Below, in pieces: positions 9,107 through 17,702 of a stretch of DNA of 40,245 nucleotides (positions are counted from its first letter, which is position 1; every line of letters begins with the position of its first letter). Origin of the DNA: Aeromicrobium sp. GTDB lineage: Bacteria; Actinomycetota; Actinomycetes; Propionibacteriales; Nocardioidaceae. The DNA lies in contig JAOPXY010000042.1 in NCBI GenBank assembly GCA_025964895.1, forward strand, positions 1 through 40,245, written 5' to 3'. The notes beneath the pieces were generated by a model, which was not told the origin of the DNA, did not search any database, and was given only the letters and a program-made list of their open reading frames with translations. The position numbers and the translations under genes are program-made.

Positions 9107-10383
9107 CTATCGAGATCGCATCGTCCGGTGCTGGACCCATCGTGGGCGCCGGGACGACCGGGGTGCTCCGGCTCCCGCGACAGGTCCTGTTCGGTCGAGG
9201 TTCGCTGGAGTCCGTGCCCGTCCTGGTCCGTCCCCACGGGCGCCGGGCCCTGATCTGCACGGATGCGACGATGGCCGCCACTCCCGGCCTCGCCGCGCTG
9301 CGCGCTGCGCTCGAGCGCGCTGGCATCGAGGTGTCGCTGTTCGCCGACGGCGTGCCGGAGGTCCCGCTGACCGTCGTCGACGATTCGGTCCGACACGCGC
9401 GCGCTGCCCGTCCCGACGTCATCATCGGCTTCGGTGGCGGCAGCAGTCTGGACCTGGCCAAGGTCACGGCGCTGCTCCTGGAGCATCCGGGTCCGCTGGA
9501 GGGCTACTACGGGGAGAACCTCGTGCCGGGCCCGGTCCTCCCGGTGGTTGCCGTCCCGACCACGGCCGGCACGGGATCGGAGGTCACGCCGGTCGCGGTG
9601 GTCTCCGATCCGCAACGACAGTTCAAGGTGGGGATCTCGAGCCCCTACCTGGTGCCGGCGTACGCGGTCGTGGACCCCGACCTCACGCACGGGTGCCCCG
9701 TCATCGTGAGCGCGCACTCCGGTGCCGACGCGCTGGCCCACGCGCTCGAGTCGCTCACGGCCGGTCGACGCCGCCCGGCGTGGCAGTCCACCCTCCCCGT
9801 CTTCGTCGGCGCCAACCGGCTCGGTCAGACACTCGCGCTCGAGGCTGTCGGGGCGATCGGGTCCTCGTTGCGCGAGGTGGTCGTGTCGCCGGACGATCGC
9901 GACGCGCGCACGGCGATGGCGCACGCGAGCCTGTGCGCGGCGATGTCCTTCGGGTCCGCCGGCACGCATCTTGGCCACGCCCTGCAGTACTCCATCGGCG
10001 CTGCCACGCACACCTCGCACGGACTCGGCGTCGGGCTGCTGCTGCCGTACGTCCTCGAGGTGTGTCGACCCGCGTGCACCGACGAGCTCCTCCTGGTGGC
10101 GGACGTTCTCGGAGTGGCTGCGGCCACGGACGCGGATCGGCGCATCGACGCCGCGATCGACGAGGTCGCGTCCATCATCGATGCCATCGGCATCCCCGGG
10201 ACCCTGCGCGAGATCGGCGTCGATCGCGCGGACCTGCCGGCCTTCGCGGCGCAGACGAGCACCTTCGGTCGTCTCGTGGACAACGCTCCCGTCGTGGCAG
10301 ACGAGGCACTGCTGCTCCGCGTGCTCGAGGCCTCTTGGGAGGGCGACCGCGACATGCTGCGCACGGTCCCGGGACCGCGATGA
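9103..10383 (+). CDS. Iron-containing alcohol dehydrogenase
   Basis: The 426-residue protein is a group III (iron-dependent) alcohol dehydrogenase. The nucleotide-binding GFGGGSSLDLAK lies about residues 108-119, followed by PTTAGTGSEVTPVAV. Metal-binding Asp and His residues occur in SGADALAHALE, GTHLGHALQYS and THTSHGLGVG. The family includes maleylacetate reductase, lactaldehyde reductase and 4-hydroxybutyrate dehydrogenase. It starts in ATGA overlap with the Ldh_2 gene and ends the same way against a lipoprotein gene. The succinate-semialdehyde-type dehydrogenase three genes on makes a 4-hydroxyacid/semialdehyde role attractive, but this is inference. The N-terminus is about 25 residues longer than usual. 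Confidence 0.93.
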   Translation: MTIEIASSGAGPIVGAGTTGVLRLPRQVLFGRGSLESVPVLVRPHGRRALICTDATMAATPGLAALRAALERAGIEVSLFADGVPEVPLTVVDDSVRHARAARPDVIIGFGGGSSLDLAKVTALLLEHPGPLEGYYGENLVPGPVLPVVAVPTTAGTGSEVTPVAVVSDPQRQFKVGISSPYLVPAYAVVDPDLTHGCPVIVSAHSGADALAHALESLTAGRRRPAWQSTLPVFVGANRLGQTLALEAVGAIGSSLREVVVSPDDRDARTAMAHASLCAAMSFGSAGTHLGHALQYSIGAATHTSHGLGVGLLLPYVLEVCRPACTDELLLVADVLGVAAATDADRRIDAAIDEVASIIDAIGIPGTLREIGVDRADLPAFAAQTSTFGRLVDNAPVVADEALLLRVLEASWEGDRDMLRTVPGPR

Positions 10384-10958
10384 GCACGTCGCGGCGGTCG
10401 GGTGCGGCCCTCACGTCCGTGGCGTTGGTCGTCATGTTGACGGCGTGCGGAGCCGCACCGACGACCTCTGCAGCGAGCCAGGCATCGGCGGCGGTGACCG
10501 CGCGAGCCACGGCCCTGGAGGTCGTGCTCGGACTGCGCGCGCGGGGCATCCCGATCGAGGGGGTAGCGGTCTGCACGTCGCCGGCACCGGCGCCGCAGTC
10601 GCATCCTCGACCTCGTGCGGTGGCGTTCGACGACGCCCGCGTGGGGACGGACGACGAACACCACGTCATCCGCGAAGGCGGGGTCGTGGAGGTCCTCGGC
10701 TCTCCGTCCGAGGTCGACGCCCGGGTGCGCGAGCTCGACCGGCAGTCGCTCGACGCGCAGTCGTACGGCTTCGACGAGGGCGGCCGTTCGCTGCAGCCGG
10801 AGCACCGGCTGACCCGCGGTTCGGTGCTCCTGAGGCTCAGCGGCGACCTGCCACCTGCGGCATTGGACGGCTACGGGCAGGCCCTGCGCGACGTCCTCCC
10901 CGTCACCCCCGACCTTTCCCAACTGGACACCACCAAGGAGGCTCCATGTTCGACCTGA
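10380..10958 (+). CDS. Predicted lipoprotein of unknown function
   Basis: I do not recognise this 192-residue protein. It begins with a clear lipoprotein signal: SRR near the N-terminus, a hydrophobic stretch (residues 9-20) and a lipobox LTAC with Cys23, followed by an Ala/Ser/Thr-rich linker. The rest is soluble, acidic and without a motif I can name; Cys64 and a Cys near the C-terminus are the other cysteines. It is locked into the operon: its ATG overlaps the alcohol dehydrogenase stop (ATGA) and its last 13 bases overlap the next gene. In a catabolic operon with an MFS importer, an exported protein could bind substrate or act in its first extracellular handling. That is speculation. Confidence 0.72.
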   Translation: MSTSRRSGAALTSVALVVMLTACGAAPTTSAASQASAAVTARATALEVVLGLRARGIPIEGVAVCTSPAPAPQSHPRPRAVAFDDARVGTDDEHHVIREGGVVEVLGSPSEVDARVRELDRQSLDAQSYGFDEGGRSLQPEHRLTRGSVLLRLSGDLPPAALDGYGQALRDVLPVTPDLSQLDTTKEAPCST

Positions 10959-11821
10959 CCGGCGCGATCGACATGCACGTGCACACCGGACCCGACCTGT
11001 TCCCGCGGCTCGGCGACGACGCCGCGATCGCGCGAGGCTGTGCGTCGGTCGGCATGAGCGGCATGGCCGTCAAGTGTCACTTCGAGGGCACCGCCGTCCG
11101 TGCCCACCTGGTCAACCAGATGGTGCCCGACTTCACGATGTACGGAGGCATCACCCTCAACTACCCGGTCGGTGGCATCAACCCCACGGCAGCTCACGCG
11201 TGCCTCGCTCTGGGGGGCAAGGTCGTCTGGATGCCCAGCGGCCACTCGGCGTACCACGCCGAGCTCACGGGCACGCTCGGCGGCTGGGGCAACGACTTCA
11301 TGCGGATGCGCAACCCCGAGGGTGCGACGGGCCTCACGGTCCTCGACGACTCCGGAGTGCTGACCGACGACGCCCGACAGATCGTCCGGCTCGTCGCGGA
11401 GACCGACTCGCTGCTGGCCACCAGTCACCTGTCGCCGCGGGAGATCCTGGCGGTGCTGGACGACGCGGCCACGGTCGGCGCGCGGACCCTGGTCAACCAC
11501 GTCATGTACATGCCCGACTGCGACTACGAGTTCATCGAGGAGGTCGTGCGGCGAGGCGCCAAGGTCGAGGTCTGCTCGGTCCTGGTGAGCGGCTTCTGGG
11601 ACCGCATCGGGCTCGGCAACGTGATCGAGATCTTCGACCGCGTCGGTGCCGAGAACGTCGTGCTCTCGTCGGACGGTGGGGGGATCCAGACGCCGTCGCC
11701 GCACGAGTCGCTGCGCGTGCTGCTCGACAACCTCCTGTACCAGGGCGTCCCGGAGGACCAGCTGCGCCGGACCGTCATCGACAATCCGCGCGAGCTGCTC
11801 GGCCTGTCGGAGGCGGTGTGA
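10946..11821 (+). CDS. DUF6282 family amidohydrolase-like protein
   Basis: The 291-residue protein has the look of the DUF6282 family, a branch of TIM-barrel metal-dependent hydrolases. The N-terminal metal motif IDMHVHTGPD places Asp9, His11 and His13 as in amidohydrolases and PHP-like enzymes. Further histidines that could complete a metal site are in VKCHFEG, PSGHSAYH, ATSHLSP and VNHVMY, and SSDGGG near residue 240 may hold the late Asp. The start at 10946 is set by a strong ribosome binding site, AAGGAG at 10935-10940, and lies inside the end of the lipoprotein gene. A hydrolytic or decarboxylating step is likely; the substrate is unknown. Confidence 0.83.
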   Translation: MFDLTGAIDMHVHTGPDLFPRLGDDAAIARGCASVGMSGMAVKCHFEGTAVRAHLVNQMVPDFTMYGGITLNYPVGGINPTAAHACLALGGKVVWMPSGHSAYHAELTGTLGGWGNDFMRMRNPEGATGLTVLDDSGVLTDDARQIVRLVAETDSLLATSHLSPREILAVLDDAATVGARTLVNHVMYMPDCDYEFIEEVVRRGAKVEVCSVLVSGFWDRIGLGNVIEIFDRVGAENVVLSSDGGGIQTPSPHESLRVLLDNLLYQGVPEDQLRRTVIDNPRELLGLSEAV

Positions 11822-13278
11822 TGACCGCGAGCGAGGTCGACCGGGACCAGCTGTTCAGCGGGACGTTCATCGGCGGGGCCTGGACGCCCGTAACACCGGG
11901 ACGGGGCCAGCTGGTTCGCGACCCTGCTGACGGGTCGGTCATCAGCGAGATCAGCGACACCTCCGTGGCGGAGTGCGTCGCGGCCGTCGACGCCGCGAGC
12001 GGCGCACTGTCGGCATGGGCAGCGACGACGCCGCGCCAGCGGGCCGGGGTCCTGCGTCGGGCCTTTGACCTGATGCAGGAGGAGCGCGACGTGATCGCCC
12101 GCCTGATCGTGCGGGAGAACGGGAAGCTGCTGGCGGACGCGCTGGGAGAGGTCGACTACGCCGCCGAGTTCTTCCAGTGGTTCGCCGAGGAGGCCGTCCG
12201 GGTCGGTGGTGACTTCCGCTTGGCGCCCAACGCGGACAAGCGCATCGTCGTGACCTCGCAGCCGATCGGCGTCGCGGTGCTGATCACCCCGTGGAACTTC
12301 CCTGCGGCCATGGCGACCCGCAAGATCGGGCCCGCCCTGGCGGCCGGCTGCACCGTGGTGCTCAAGCCCGCGGGAGAGACACCGCTGACCGCGGCCTACC
12401 TTGTCGACCTGCTGGCCCGGGCCGGAGTGCCGGACGGTGTCGTGAACCTCGTGACGCCGGCCGAGCCCGGTCCCGCCGTTAGCGCGATGCTGCACCACCG
12501 GTCCGTCCGGAAGCTGTCCTTCACCGGCTCGACCGAGGTCGGCCGACTGCTCCTGCACGAAGCGGCCGACCAGGTCATCAGCTGCTCGATGGAGCTCGGC
12601 GGCAACGCACCGTTCCTCGTTCTCGCCGATGCGGAACTCGCGGACGCCGTGGAGGGCGCCATGGTCGCCAAGATGCGCAACGGTGGCGCCGCCTGCACGG
12701 CCGCCAACAGGTTCTACGTCCACCGCTCGATCGCCGATGAGTTCACCCGGCTGCTGACGGCTCGCATGGAGGAACTCGTCGCCGGTCCCGGCGACGACCC
12801 CGACAGCGGCGTGGGGGCGATGGTGTCGGACACCGAGCGCGACAAGATCGCCCAGCTGGTGGAGCTCGCGATCGGCGAAGGTGCCGCGGCTCTCGCCGGG
12901 GGGCGCCGTCCCGGCGGCGCCGGTGCGTTCTACCCCCCAACGGTCCTGACGGGCGTACGACACGGCGACAGCATCACGCGGCGGGAGATCTTCGGCCCGG
13001 TCGTCGCGATCACGGTCTTCGACACCGAGGACGAGGCGATCGAGTGGGCCAACGACACCGACATGGGTCTGATTGCGTATGTCTACTCCGCGGACCAGGC
13101 GCGGGCGATGCGTCTCGCCGCTCGCCTCGAGTCGGGCATGGTGGCGATCAATCGCGGCGTCGCCAGCGAGCCCGCGGCGCCGTTCGGCGGCATGAAGCAG
13201 AGCGGGCTGGGTCGCGAGGGCGGCCACGTCGGCATCGAGGAGTTCCTGGAGACCAAGTACATCGCGGTGCCGGTGTGA
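11821..13278 (+). CDS. NAD(P)-dependent succinate-semialdehyde-type aldehyde dehydrogenase
   Basis: The 485-residue protein is a standard aldehyde dehydrogenase of the GabD-like group. Key residues are Asn159 in ITPWNFP, the cofactor loop [11 protein letters not shown], Glu258 in MELGGNAPF and the catalytic Cys292 in [10 protein letters not shown]. The residues around Glu258 and the neighbouring KMRN-G-AC segment are those of succinate-semialdehyde dehydrogenases. It would oxidise a short semialdehyde to the diacid that enters the citric acid cycle. Position after an HpaI-type aldolase and an iron alcohol dehydrogenase, both potential sources of a semialdehyde, supports this. It starts one base inside the DUF6282 stop and overlaps the next GTG by four bases. 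Confidence 0.93.
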   Translation: MTASEVDRDQLFSGTFIGGAWTPVTPGRGQLVRDPADGSVISEISDTSVAECVAAVDAASGALSAWAATTPRQRAGVLRRAFDLMQEERDVIARLIVRENGKLLADALGEVDYAAEFFQWFAEEAVRVGGDFRLAPNADKRIVVTSQPIGVAVLITPWNFPAAMATRKIGPALAAGCTVVLKPAGETPLTAAYLVDLLARAGVPDGVVNLVTPAEPGPAVSAMLHHRSVRKLSFTGSTEVGRLLLHEAADQVISCSMELGGNAPFLVLADAELADAVEGAMVAKMRNGGAACTAANRFYVHRSIADEFTRLLTARMEELVAGPGDDPDSGVGAMVSDTERDKIAQLVELAIGEGAAALAGGRRPGGAGAFYPPTVLTGVRHGDSITRREIFGPVVAITVFDTEDEAIEWANDTDMGLIAYVYSADQARAMRLAARLESGMVAINRGVASEPAAPFGGMKQSGLGREGGHVGIEEFLETKYIAVPV

Positions 13279-14264
13279 GCGTTCTTCCACAACGCAGGCT
13301 GGGCGCGGACGGGCCGCTCGTCGGAGCCGTCGGCCTGGGGACCATGGCCCTGTCCGGCGTCTACGGAGAGGTCGACGACGACGGCTCCGTACGCCTGATC
13401 CATCGCGCGATCGACGAGGGGGTCACGCTCCTCGACACCTCCGACTCGTACGGCCAGGGCCACAACGAGCGACTGCTCGGCAGGGCGCTGATCGGCCGCC
13501 GCGACCAGGTCGTGCTGGCGTCCAAGTTCGGGATCCAGCGCGAAGGCCTGGGGCGACCTGACAGGATTCGCGCTGCGCTCGAGGCATCGCTGCAGCGCAT
13601 CGGCACCGATCACCTGGATCTGTACTACATGCACCGGTTCGACCCGACGACCCCGGTCGAGGACTCGATGGGTGCGCTGGCCGAGCTCGTCGCGGAGGGG
13701 AAGATCCGCCACGTCGGGTTGTCCGAGGTCGGTCCGGCGAGGCTGCGTCGTGCCCACGCGGTGCACCCGGTCGCCGTCGTCCAGCAGGAGTACTCCCTCT
13801 TCACCCGGGACCCGGAGGTCGACCTGTTGCCGGCCATGCGCGAGCTCGGAGTCGCGTTGGTGGCGTACAGCCCGCTGGGGCGGGGATTTCTCGGTGGCGC
13901 GTTCCGGTCGGCGGCAGACATCGCCGCGGACGACCCGCGCAGATTCCGCTACCCCAGGTACGCCGAGGAGAACCTCGAGCGGAACCTGGCGCTGGCCCGG
14001 GCGATCTTCGCCATCGCCGAGGCGCGGGACATCGCGCCCGCAGTCCTCGCACTCGCGTGGGTCCTGGGCCGCGGCGACGATGTCGTGCCCATCCCCGGCA
14101 CGCGGCGGATGGAGAACCTGGTATCGAATATCTCGGCGGCGGCGATCGAGCTCGACTCCGCGACGCTGGCCGACCTCGATCGTGTGGCCCCCCGCGGTGC
14201 CGCCGTGGGGGAGCGGTACGACGAGACGATGTCGCGCCGGATCGAACGACGCGAGCAGACGTGA
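13275..14264 (+). CDS. Aldo/keto reductase
   Basis: This 329-residue protein is an aldo/keto reductase of the class often called pyridoxal- or Tas-like. The catalytic tetrad is Asp54, Tyr59, Lys84 and His120 (in DTSDSYG, LASKFG and YYMHRFD). The NADP-binding end has VVPIPGTRRMENL. It starts on GTG overlapping the previous stop (GTGA) and ends in the same kind of overlap with the transporter gene. It would reduce or oxidise an aldehyde or ketone with NADP(H). It is one of four unrelated alcohol/carbonyl oxidoreductase types in this operon, so its own step cannot be assigned from context. Confidence 0.93.
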   Translation: MSVLPQRRLGADGPLVGAVGLGTMALSGVYGEVDDDGSVRLIHRAIDEGVTLLDTSDSYGQGHNERLLGRALIGRRDQVVLASKFGIQREGLGRPDRIRAALEASLQRIGTDHLDLYYMHRFDPTTPVEDSMGALAELVAEGKIRHVGLSEVGPARLRRAHAVHPVAVVQQEYSLFTRDPEVDLLPAMRELGVALVAYSPLGRGFLGGAFRSAADIAADDPRRFRYPRYAEENLERNLALARAIFAIAEARDIAPAVLALAWVLGRGDDVVPIPGTRRMENLVSNISAAAIELDSATLADLDRVAPRGAAVGERYDETMSRRIERREQT

Positions 14265-15520
14265 CGTCGCGGGTGCCGGTGGCCTCGGCCCACTACAAGT
14301 GGGTCGTCCTGGGCGTGGGAATGTTCGCGCAGGCCAGCACCAGCACGTTCTTCCAGGGTCTCGGCTCGATAGGCCCCGAGATCCGTACGCAGGAGGGCCT
14401 GACCCTCGGACAGCTCGGGCTCCTGCTCGGTGCGCCCATGGCTGGGTTCGTGGCGACGCTCCTGGCCTGGGGAGCCGCCACGGATCGCTTCGACGAGCGC
14501 GCCGTCATGACCGTCGGCCTCGCCGCGACCGCGGCGTTCCTGCTGCTGACCAGCTTCGTCACGGGGCTGTGGCCGCTGTGCATCTGCCTGGGTCTCGCCG
14601 GCGCAGCAGGCGCCAGCGTCAACGCCGCGAGCGGCCGTGCCGTCCTTCGCTGGTTCACGCGGAGCCGTCGGGGCTTCGCGATGGGCCTGCGTCAGACATC
14701 CGTGCCGATCGGTGCGGCCGCGGCTGCCTTGATCCTTCCCGGGCTCGTGGCAAACGGCCGCTTCGGGTTCGGGATGCGAACCCTCGCCGGCATCTGTGTC
14801 GTCGGTGCGATCGCGTCGTGGGTGTGGATCCGGGAGCCGTCGTCGATCGTCAGCGACGGACCGGATGCCGCGGTGCCGGAAGCCGCGACCGAGACGGCGT
14901 CCGAGCGCCGGGCCCGGCGGCGGTCCTTTCGGGACGTCGTCCTGGCCGGGACCGCGCTCGTGATCTGCCAGACCGTCTTCATCTCGTTCGTCGTGGAGCT
15001 GCTGCACGGACACCGCGGCATGGGCCTGCGCGACGCCGGCCTGGTGTTCGCCGCCGCCCAGGTCGGTGGTGCCGGCGCCCGCATCGCCGTCGGTGTGTGG
15101 TCGGACTTCACGCCCGACCGCCTCGCGCCCCTGCGCGTCATGTCCTTCGCCATGGCGGTCGGAGCGGTCGCGCTCGGACTCGCCGTCGACGGTCCCCTGA
15201 TGCTGCTGGTGCCCTTGTCGATCGCCGTGGGCGCCTGCGTCATCTGCTGGAACGGGCTCGCGTTCACGGCGGCCGGCGAGCTGGCTGCTCCGGGCCGCAC
15301 CGGCACGGCCCTCGGGCTGCAGAGCACGGCCAACTACCTGATGGCCAGCGTCACGCCGTTCGTGGTGGGGACGTTCATCGCGTACGCCGGGTTCGCTCTC
15401 GGTTTCGGTCTCATCGCGCTCCCGGCGGCACTTGCCGGACTGCTGCTCATCCGGGCGAACGCCCGAACGACCGCTCTGACGAAAGAGGAGGCATCTTGTG
15501 ACGACCATCGTCAGGTATGA
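14261..15520 (+). CDS. MFS transporter
   Basis: The 419-residue product shows about twelve hydrophobic segments in two halves, with a central charged loop around residues 200-225 (TETASERRARRRS). The loop between helices 2 and 3 (GAATDRFDERAV) matches the MFS motif A region, and the RWFTRSRRGFAMGLRQT segment is typical of anion/carboxylate MFS carriers. The GTG at 14261 overlaps the aldo/keto reductase stop. It is the only transporter in the operon and is probably the importer of the compound broken down, most likely an organic anion. The gene's last 23 bases overlap the next ORF, whose strong ribosome binding site lies inside the transporter's final codons. Confidence 0.92.
   Translation: MTSRVPVASAHYKWVVLGVGMFAQASTSTFFQGLGSIGPEIRTQEGLTLGQLGLLLGAPMAGFVATLLAWGAATDRFDERAVMTVGLAATAAFLLLTSFVTGLWPLCICLGLAGAAGASVNAASGRAVLRWFTRSRRGFAMGLRQTSVPIGAAAAALILPGLVANGRFGFGMRTLAGICVVGAIASWVWIREPSSIVSDGPDAAVPEAATETASERRARRRSFRDVVLAGTALVICQTVFISFVVELLHGHRGMGLRDAGLVFAAAQVGGAGARIAVGVWSDFTPDRLAPLRVMSFAMAVGAVALGLAVDGPLMLLVPLSIAVGACVICWNGLAFTAAGELAAPGRTGTALGLQSTANYLMASVTPFVVGTFIAYAGFALGFGLIALPAALAGLLLIRANARTTALTKEEASCDDHRQV
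15484..15491 (+). promoter_or_regulatory. Strong ribosome binding site within the MFS gene end
   Basis: AGAGGAGG sits six bases before the GTG at 15498. It is among the best Shine-Dalgarno matches in the operon and argues that the short downstream ORF is really translated. Confidence 0.65.
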
Positions 15521-15710
15521 GGGCCGCGGCTCACCGCGCATAGGCGTGGTCTCCGGCGAACGCCTGTGGCCGCTTCCCGTTCCGAGTCTTGGGGCGGTCC
15601 TGCAGTTGTCGACCGGGACGGGCATCGTGCCGGAGACGCTCACCAACCCGATCGGATCGACCGGTCCGCCGGCGGCTCGATCAACCACCACCTACGAGAG
15701 GACACGATGA
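15498..15710 (+). CDS. Small FAH-N-like protein (70 aa)
   Basis: This short ORF encodes 70 residues. Its first 40 residues (IVRYEGRGSPRIGVV, then WPLPVPSLGAVLQLS) look like the small N-terminal domain found in fumarylacetoacetate-hydrolase-family enzymes. The next gene encodes a complete FAH protein with its own such domain, so this is not its missing start. It has a strong ribosome binding site at 15484-15491 and is coupled on both sides: 23 bases of overlap with the MFS gene and an ATGA overlap with the FAH gene. It may be a remnant of a duplicated FAH gene or a stand-alone partner domain. The tail from about residue 42 is low-complexity. Confidence 0.6.
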   Translation: MTTIVRYEGRGSPRIGVVSGERLWPLPVPSLGAVLQLSTGTGIVPETLTNPIGSTGPPAARSTTTYERTR

Positions 15711-16567
15711 CCATGGAGCTCATGCGACTAGGCGCTGCCGGGGCCGAACGACCGGCCGTTCGCGACGACGAAGGGGTCGTGCACGACCTGTCGTCGCTGA
15801 CCGACGACGTGGACGGCGCCTTCCTGCTCGACGACGGGATCGGGAGGGCGCGGGACGCGCTGGCGGCGGGGCATCTGCCCGTCCTCGACGGTGCGGAGAC
15901 GCTCAGGATCGGCGCACCGATCGCGCGCCCTCAGGCCGTGCTGTGCATCGGGCAGAACTACGCGGCCCATGCCGCAGAGACCAACGACCCGCCTCCCAGC
16001 AAGCCGATCCTGTTCTTCAAGCACCCGAACACCGTGGTCGGTCCGAATGACGACGTCCACATCCCCCGGGGTGCGCAGAAGGTCGACTGGGAGGTCGAGC
16101 TCGGTATCGTCATCGGTCGTCGTGCGCGCTACCTGGGCAGCCCGGACGACGCCGCGGGTGTGATCGCGGGGTACACCGTCAGCAACGACGTCTCGGAGCG
16201 CAGCTACCAGATGGACGAGTCGCTGGGGCAGTGGTCGAAGGGCAAGTGCTGCGAGACGTTCAACCCGCTCGGCCCGGCCCTCGTGCCCGCCGACGCCGTC
16301 TCGGAGCAGGACCTCCGGCTGTGGTCGACGGTCAACGGCGAGGCGCGCCAGGACTCGTCGACGTCCGACATGGTGTTCTCCGCGCGTGAGCTGGTGTGGA
16401 ATCTCTCGCAGTTCCTGGTTCTCGAGCCGGGGGACCTCATCAACACGGGCACCCCCCAGGGTGTGGCCCTGTCCGGCAGGTTCCCGTACCTCGTGGCCGG
16501 CGACGTGATGGAACTGGGCATCGACGGCCTCGGCAGTCAGCGACAGCGACTCGTGGACGCTCCGTGA
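15707..16567 (+). CDS. Fumarylacetoacetate hydrolase family protein
   Basis: The 286-residue protein has a short N-terminal domain (about residues 1-70) and the FAH fold after it. GQNYAAHAAE (92-101) opens the fold. The metal-binding acids are Glu129 and Glu131 in VDWEVELGIVIG and Asp161 in SNDVSERSYQ, and the end has the GDLINTGTPQGV motif. Family members hydrolyse or decarboxylate 2-oxo, 1,3-diketo or acylpyruvate acids (HpcE, fumarylpyruvate hydrolase, ketodeoxyfuconate hydrolase). The ATG at 15707 overlaps the preceding stop; a second ATG two codons on is possible. In this pathway it could cut a diketo acid or feed the HpaI-type aldolase. Confidence 0.93.
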   Translation: MTMELMRLGAAGAERPAVRDDEGVVHDLSSLTDDVDGAFLLDDGIGRARDALAAGHLPVLDGAETLRIGAPIARPQAVLCIGQNYAAHAAETNDPPPSKPILFFKHPNTVVGPNDDVHIPRGAQKVDWEVELGIVIGRRARYLGSPDDAAGVIAGYTVSNDVSERSYQMDESLGQWSKGKCCETFNPLGPALVPADAVSEQDLRLWSTVNGEARQDSSTSDMVFSARELVWNLSQFLVLEPGDLINTGTPQGVALSGRFPYLVAGDVMELGIDGLGSQRQRLVDAP

Positions 16568-17661
16568 GGGCTGCGGTCCTGCGGTCACCGCACCATCCGT
16601 TGACGATCGAGGACCTCACGCTCGACGCGCCCAGGGCCGGGGAGGTTCGCGTACGCATCGAGGCGACGGGTGTGTGTCACAGCGACCTTCACTACGCGCG
16701 GGGTGACCTGCCCTCGAGGGTCCCGATCGTCCTGGGCCACGAGGGCGCCGGGATCGTCCTCGAGGTAGGTCCAGGGGTGGAGGACCTCGCTCCCGGCGAC
16801 AAGGTCGTCCTGACCTGGCGTCCACGGTGCGGCCAGTGCGAGTACTGCTCGAGCGGCCGTCCCGGGCTATGCGTCGAGGGTCGCGTCCATGCCGAGTCCA
16901 ACGGACTGCTCCGCGGCGGCACGCGCCTGCGGGCCGGCGAGGAGGAGGTGCACCACCTGATGGGTCTGTCCTGCTTTGCCGAGGAGTGCGTGGTCTCGCA
17001 GGAGTCCGTGCTGCGCGTGCCCGCCGACGTGCCGTCGGACATCGCCGCCATCGTGGGGTGCGCTGTGGTCACAGGCATGGGCGTGGTTCTTAACCGGATG
17101 CCCGGGGCAGGCGGGCAGGCCGTCCTCGTGATCGGTGCGGGCGGTGTCGGGCTGTCGGCCATCATCGGCGCGGTGCTCGTCGGTGCGCATCCGATCATCG
17201 CGGTCGACCTCTCCACCGAGAAGCTCGACAAGGCACGTGAGCTCGGTGCGACCCACGTGATCGACGCACGCCGCGAGGACGTCGCGCGGGAGGTCCTGGC
17301 GATTACGGGGTCGGGGGCGCAATGGGTGGTCGACGCGATCGGCAGCCAGGCGACGGTGACGCAGGCGATGGCGAGCCTCCGACCCGGGGGAACCACCTTC
17401 ATGGTCGGGCTCGGAGGCCCGGCGGACCAGGTGAGCGTCCCCCTCAACAATCTCGTCCAAGCCGAGAAGTCCCTCCAGGGCAGCCTGTACGGCTCGTCCA
17501 ACATCGGCGTCCAGCTACCACGGATTCTGGATCTCTATCGCGCCGGCCGCATCCCGCTCGACCGTCTCCGTGGGCCCACTTATCGACTCGACGACGTGAA
17601 CGAGGCGCTGGCCGGGCTGTCTGGTGGCACCGTCGGCCGAGCCGTCATCAGCATGATCTGA
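16564..17661 (+). CDS. Zinc-dependent alcohol dehydrogenase (MDR family)
   Basis: The 365-residue protein is a medium-chain zinc alcohol dehydrogenase. Catalytic zinc residues are Cys38 (TGVCHSDLHY) and His59-Glu60 (LGHEGAG). The structural zinc site is Cys89, Cys92, Cys95 and Cys103. The Rossmann motif is VIGAGGVGLSA. It resembles the class III/NAD-dependent group with an insert after the structural site. It starts on GTG overlapping the FAH stop (GTGA). It would oxidise a primary alcohol to an aldehyde; the aldehyde dehydrogenase that follows would be the natural next step. Confidence 0.93.
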   Translation: MRAAVLRSPHHPLTIEDLTLDAPRAGEVRVRIEATGVCHSDLHYARGDLPSRVPIVLGHEGAGIVLEVGPGVEDLAPGDKVVLTWRPRCGQCEYCSSGRPGLCVEGRVHAESNGLLRGGTRLRAGEEEVHHLMGLSCFAEECVVSQESVLRVPADVPSDIAAIVGCAVVTGMGVVLNRMPGAGGQAVLVIGAGGVGLSAIIGAVLVGAHPIIAVDLSTEKLDKARELGATHVIDARREDVAREVLAITGSGAQWVVDAIGSQATVTQAMASLRPGGTTFMVGLGGPADQVSVPLNNLVQAEKSLQGSLYGSSNIGVQLPRILDLYRAGRIPLDRLRGPTYRLDDVNEALAGLSGGTVGRAVISMI

Positions 17662-17702
17662 GCGCGTTGCCGAGTTACACCACTACCACTAGGGAGAGCC
17701 CC

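Noticed and set aside
9103-13278. Assignment of the operon to gamma-hydroxybutyrate or homoprotocatechuate degradation
   Set aside because: The iron alcohol dehydrogenase, HpaI-like aldolase, FAH and SSADH-like genes would fit parts of either, but no ring-cleaving dioxygenase or hydratase is present and most other genes would be unexplained.
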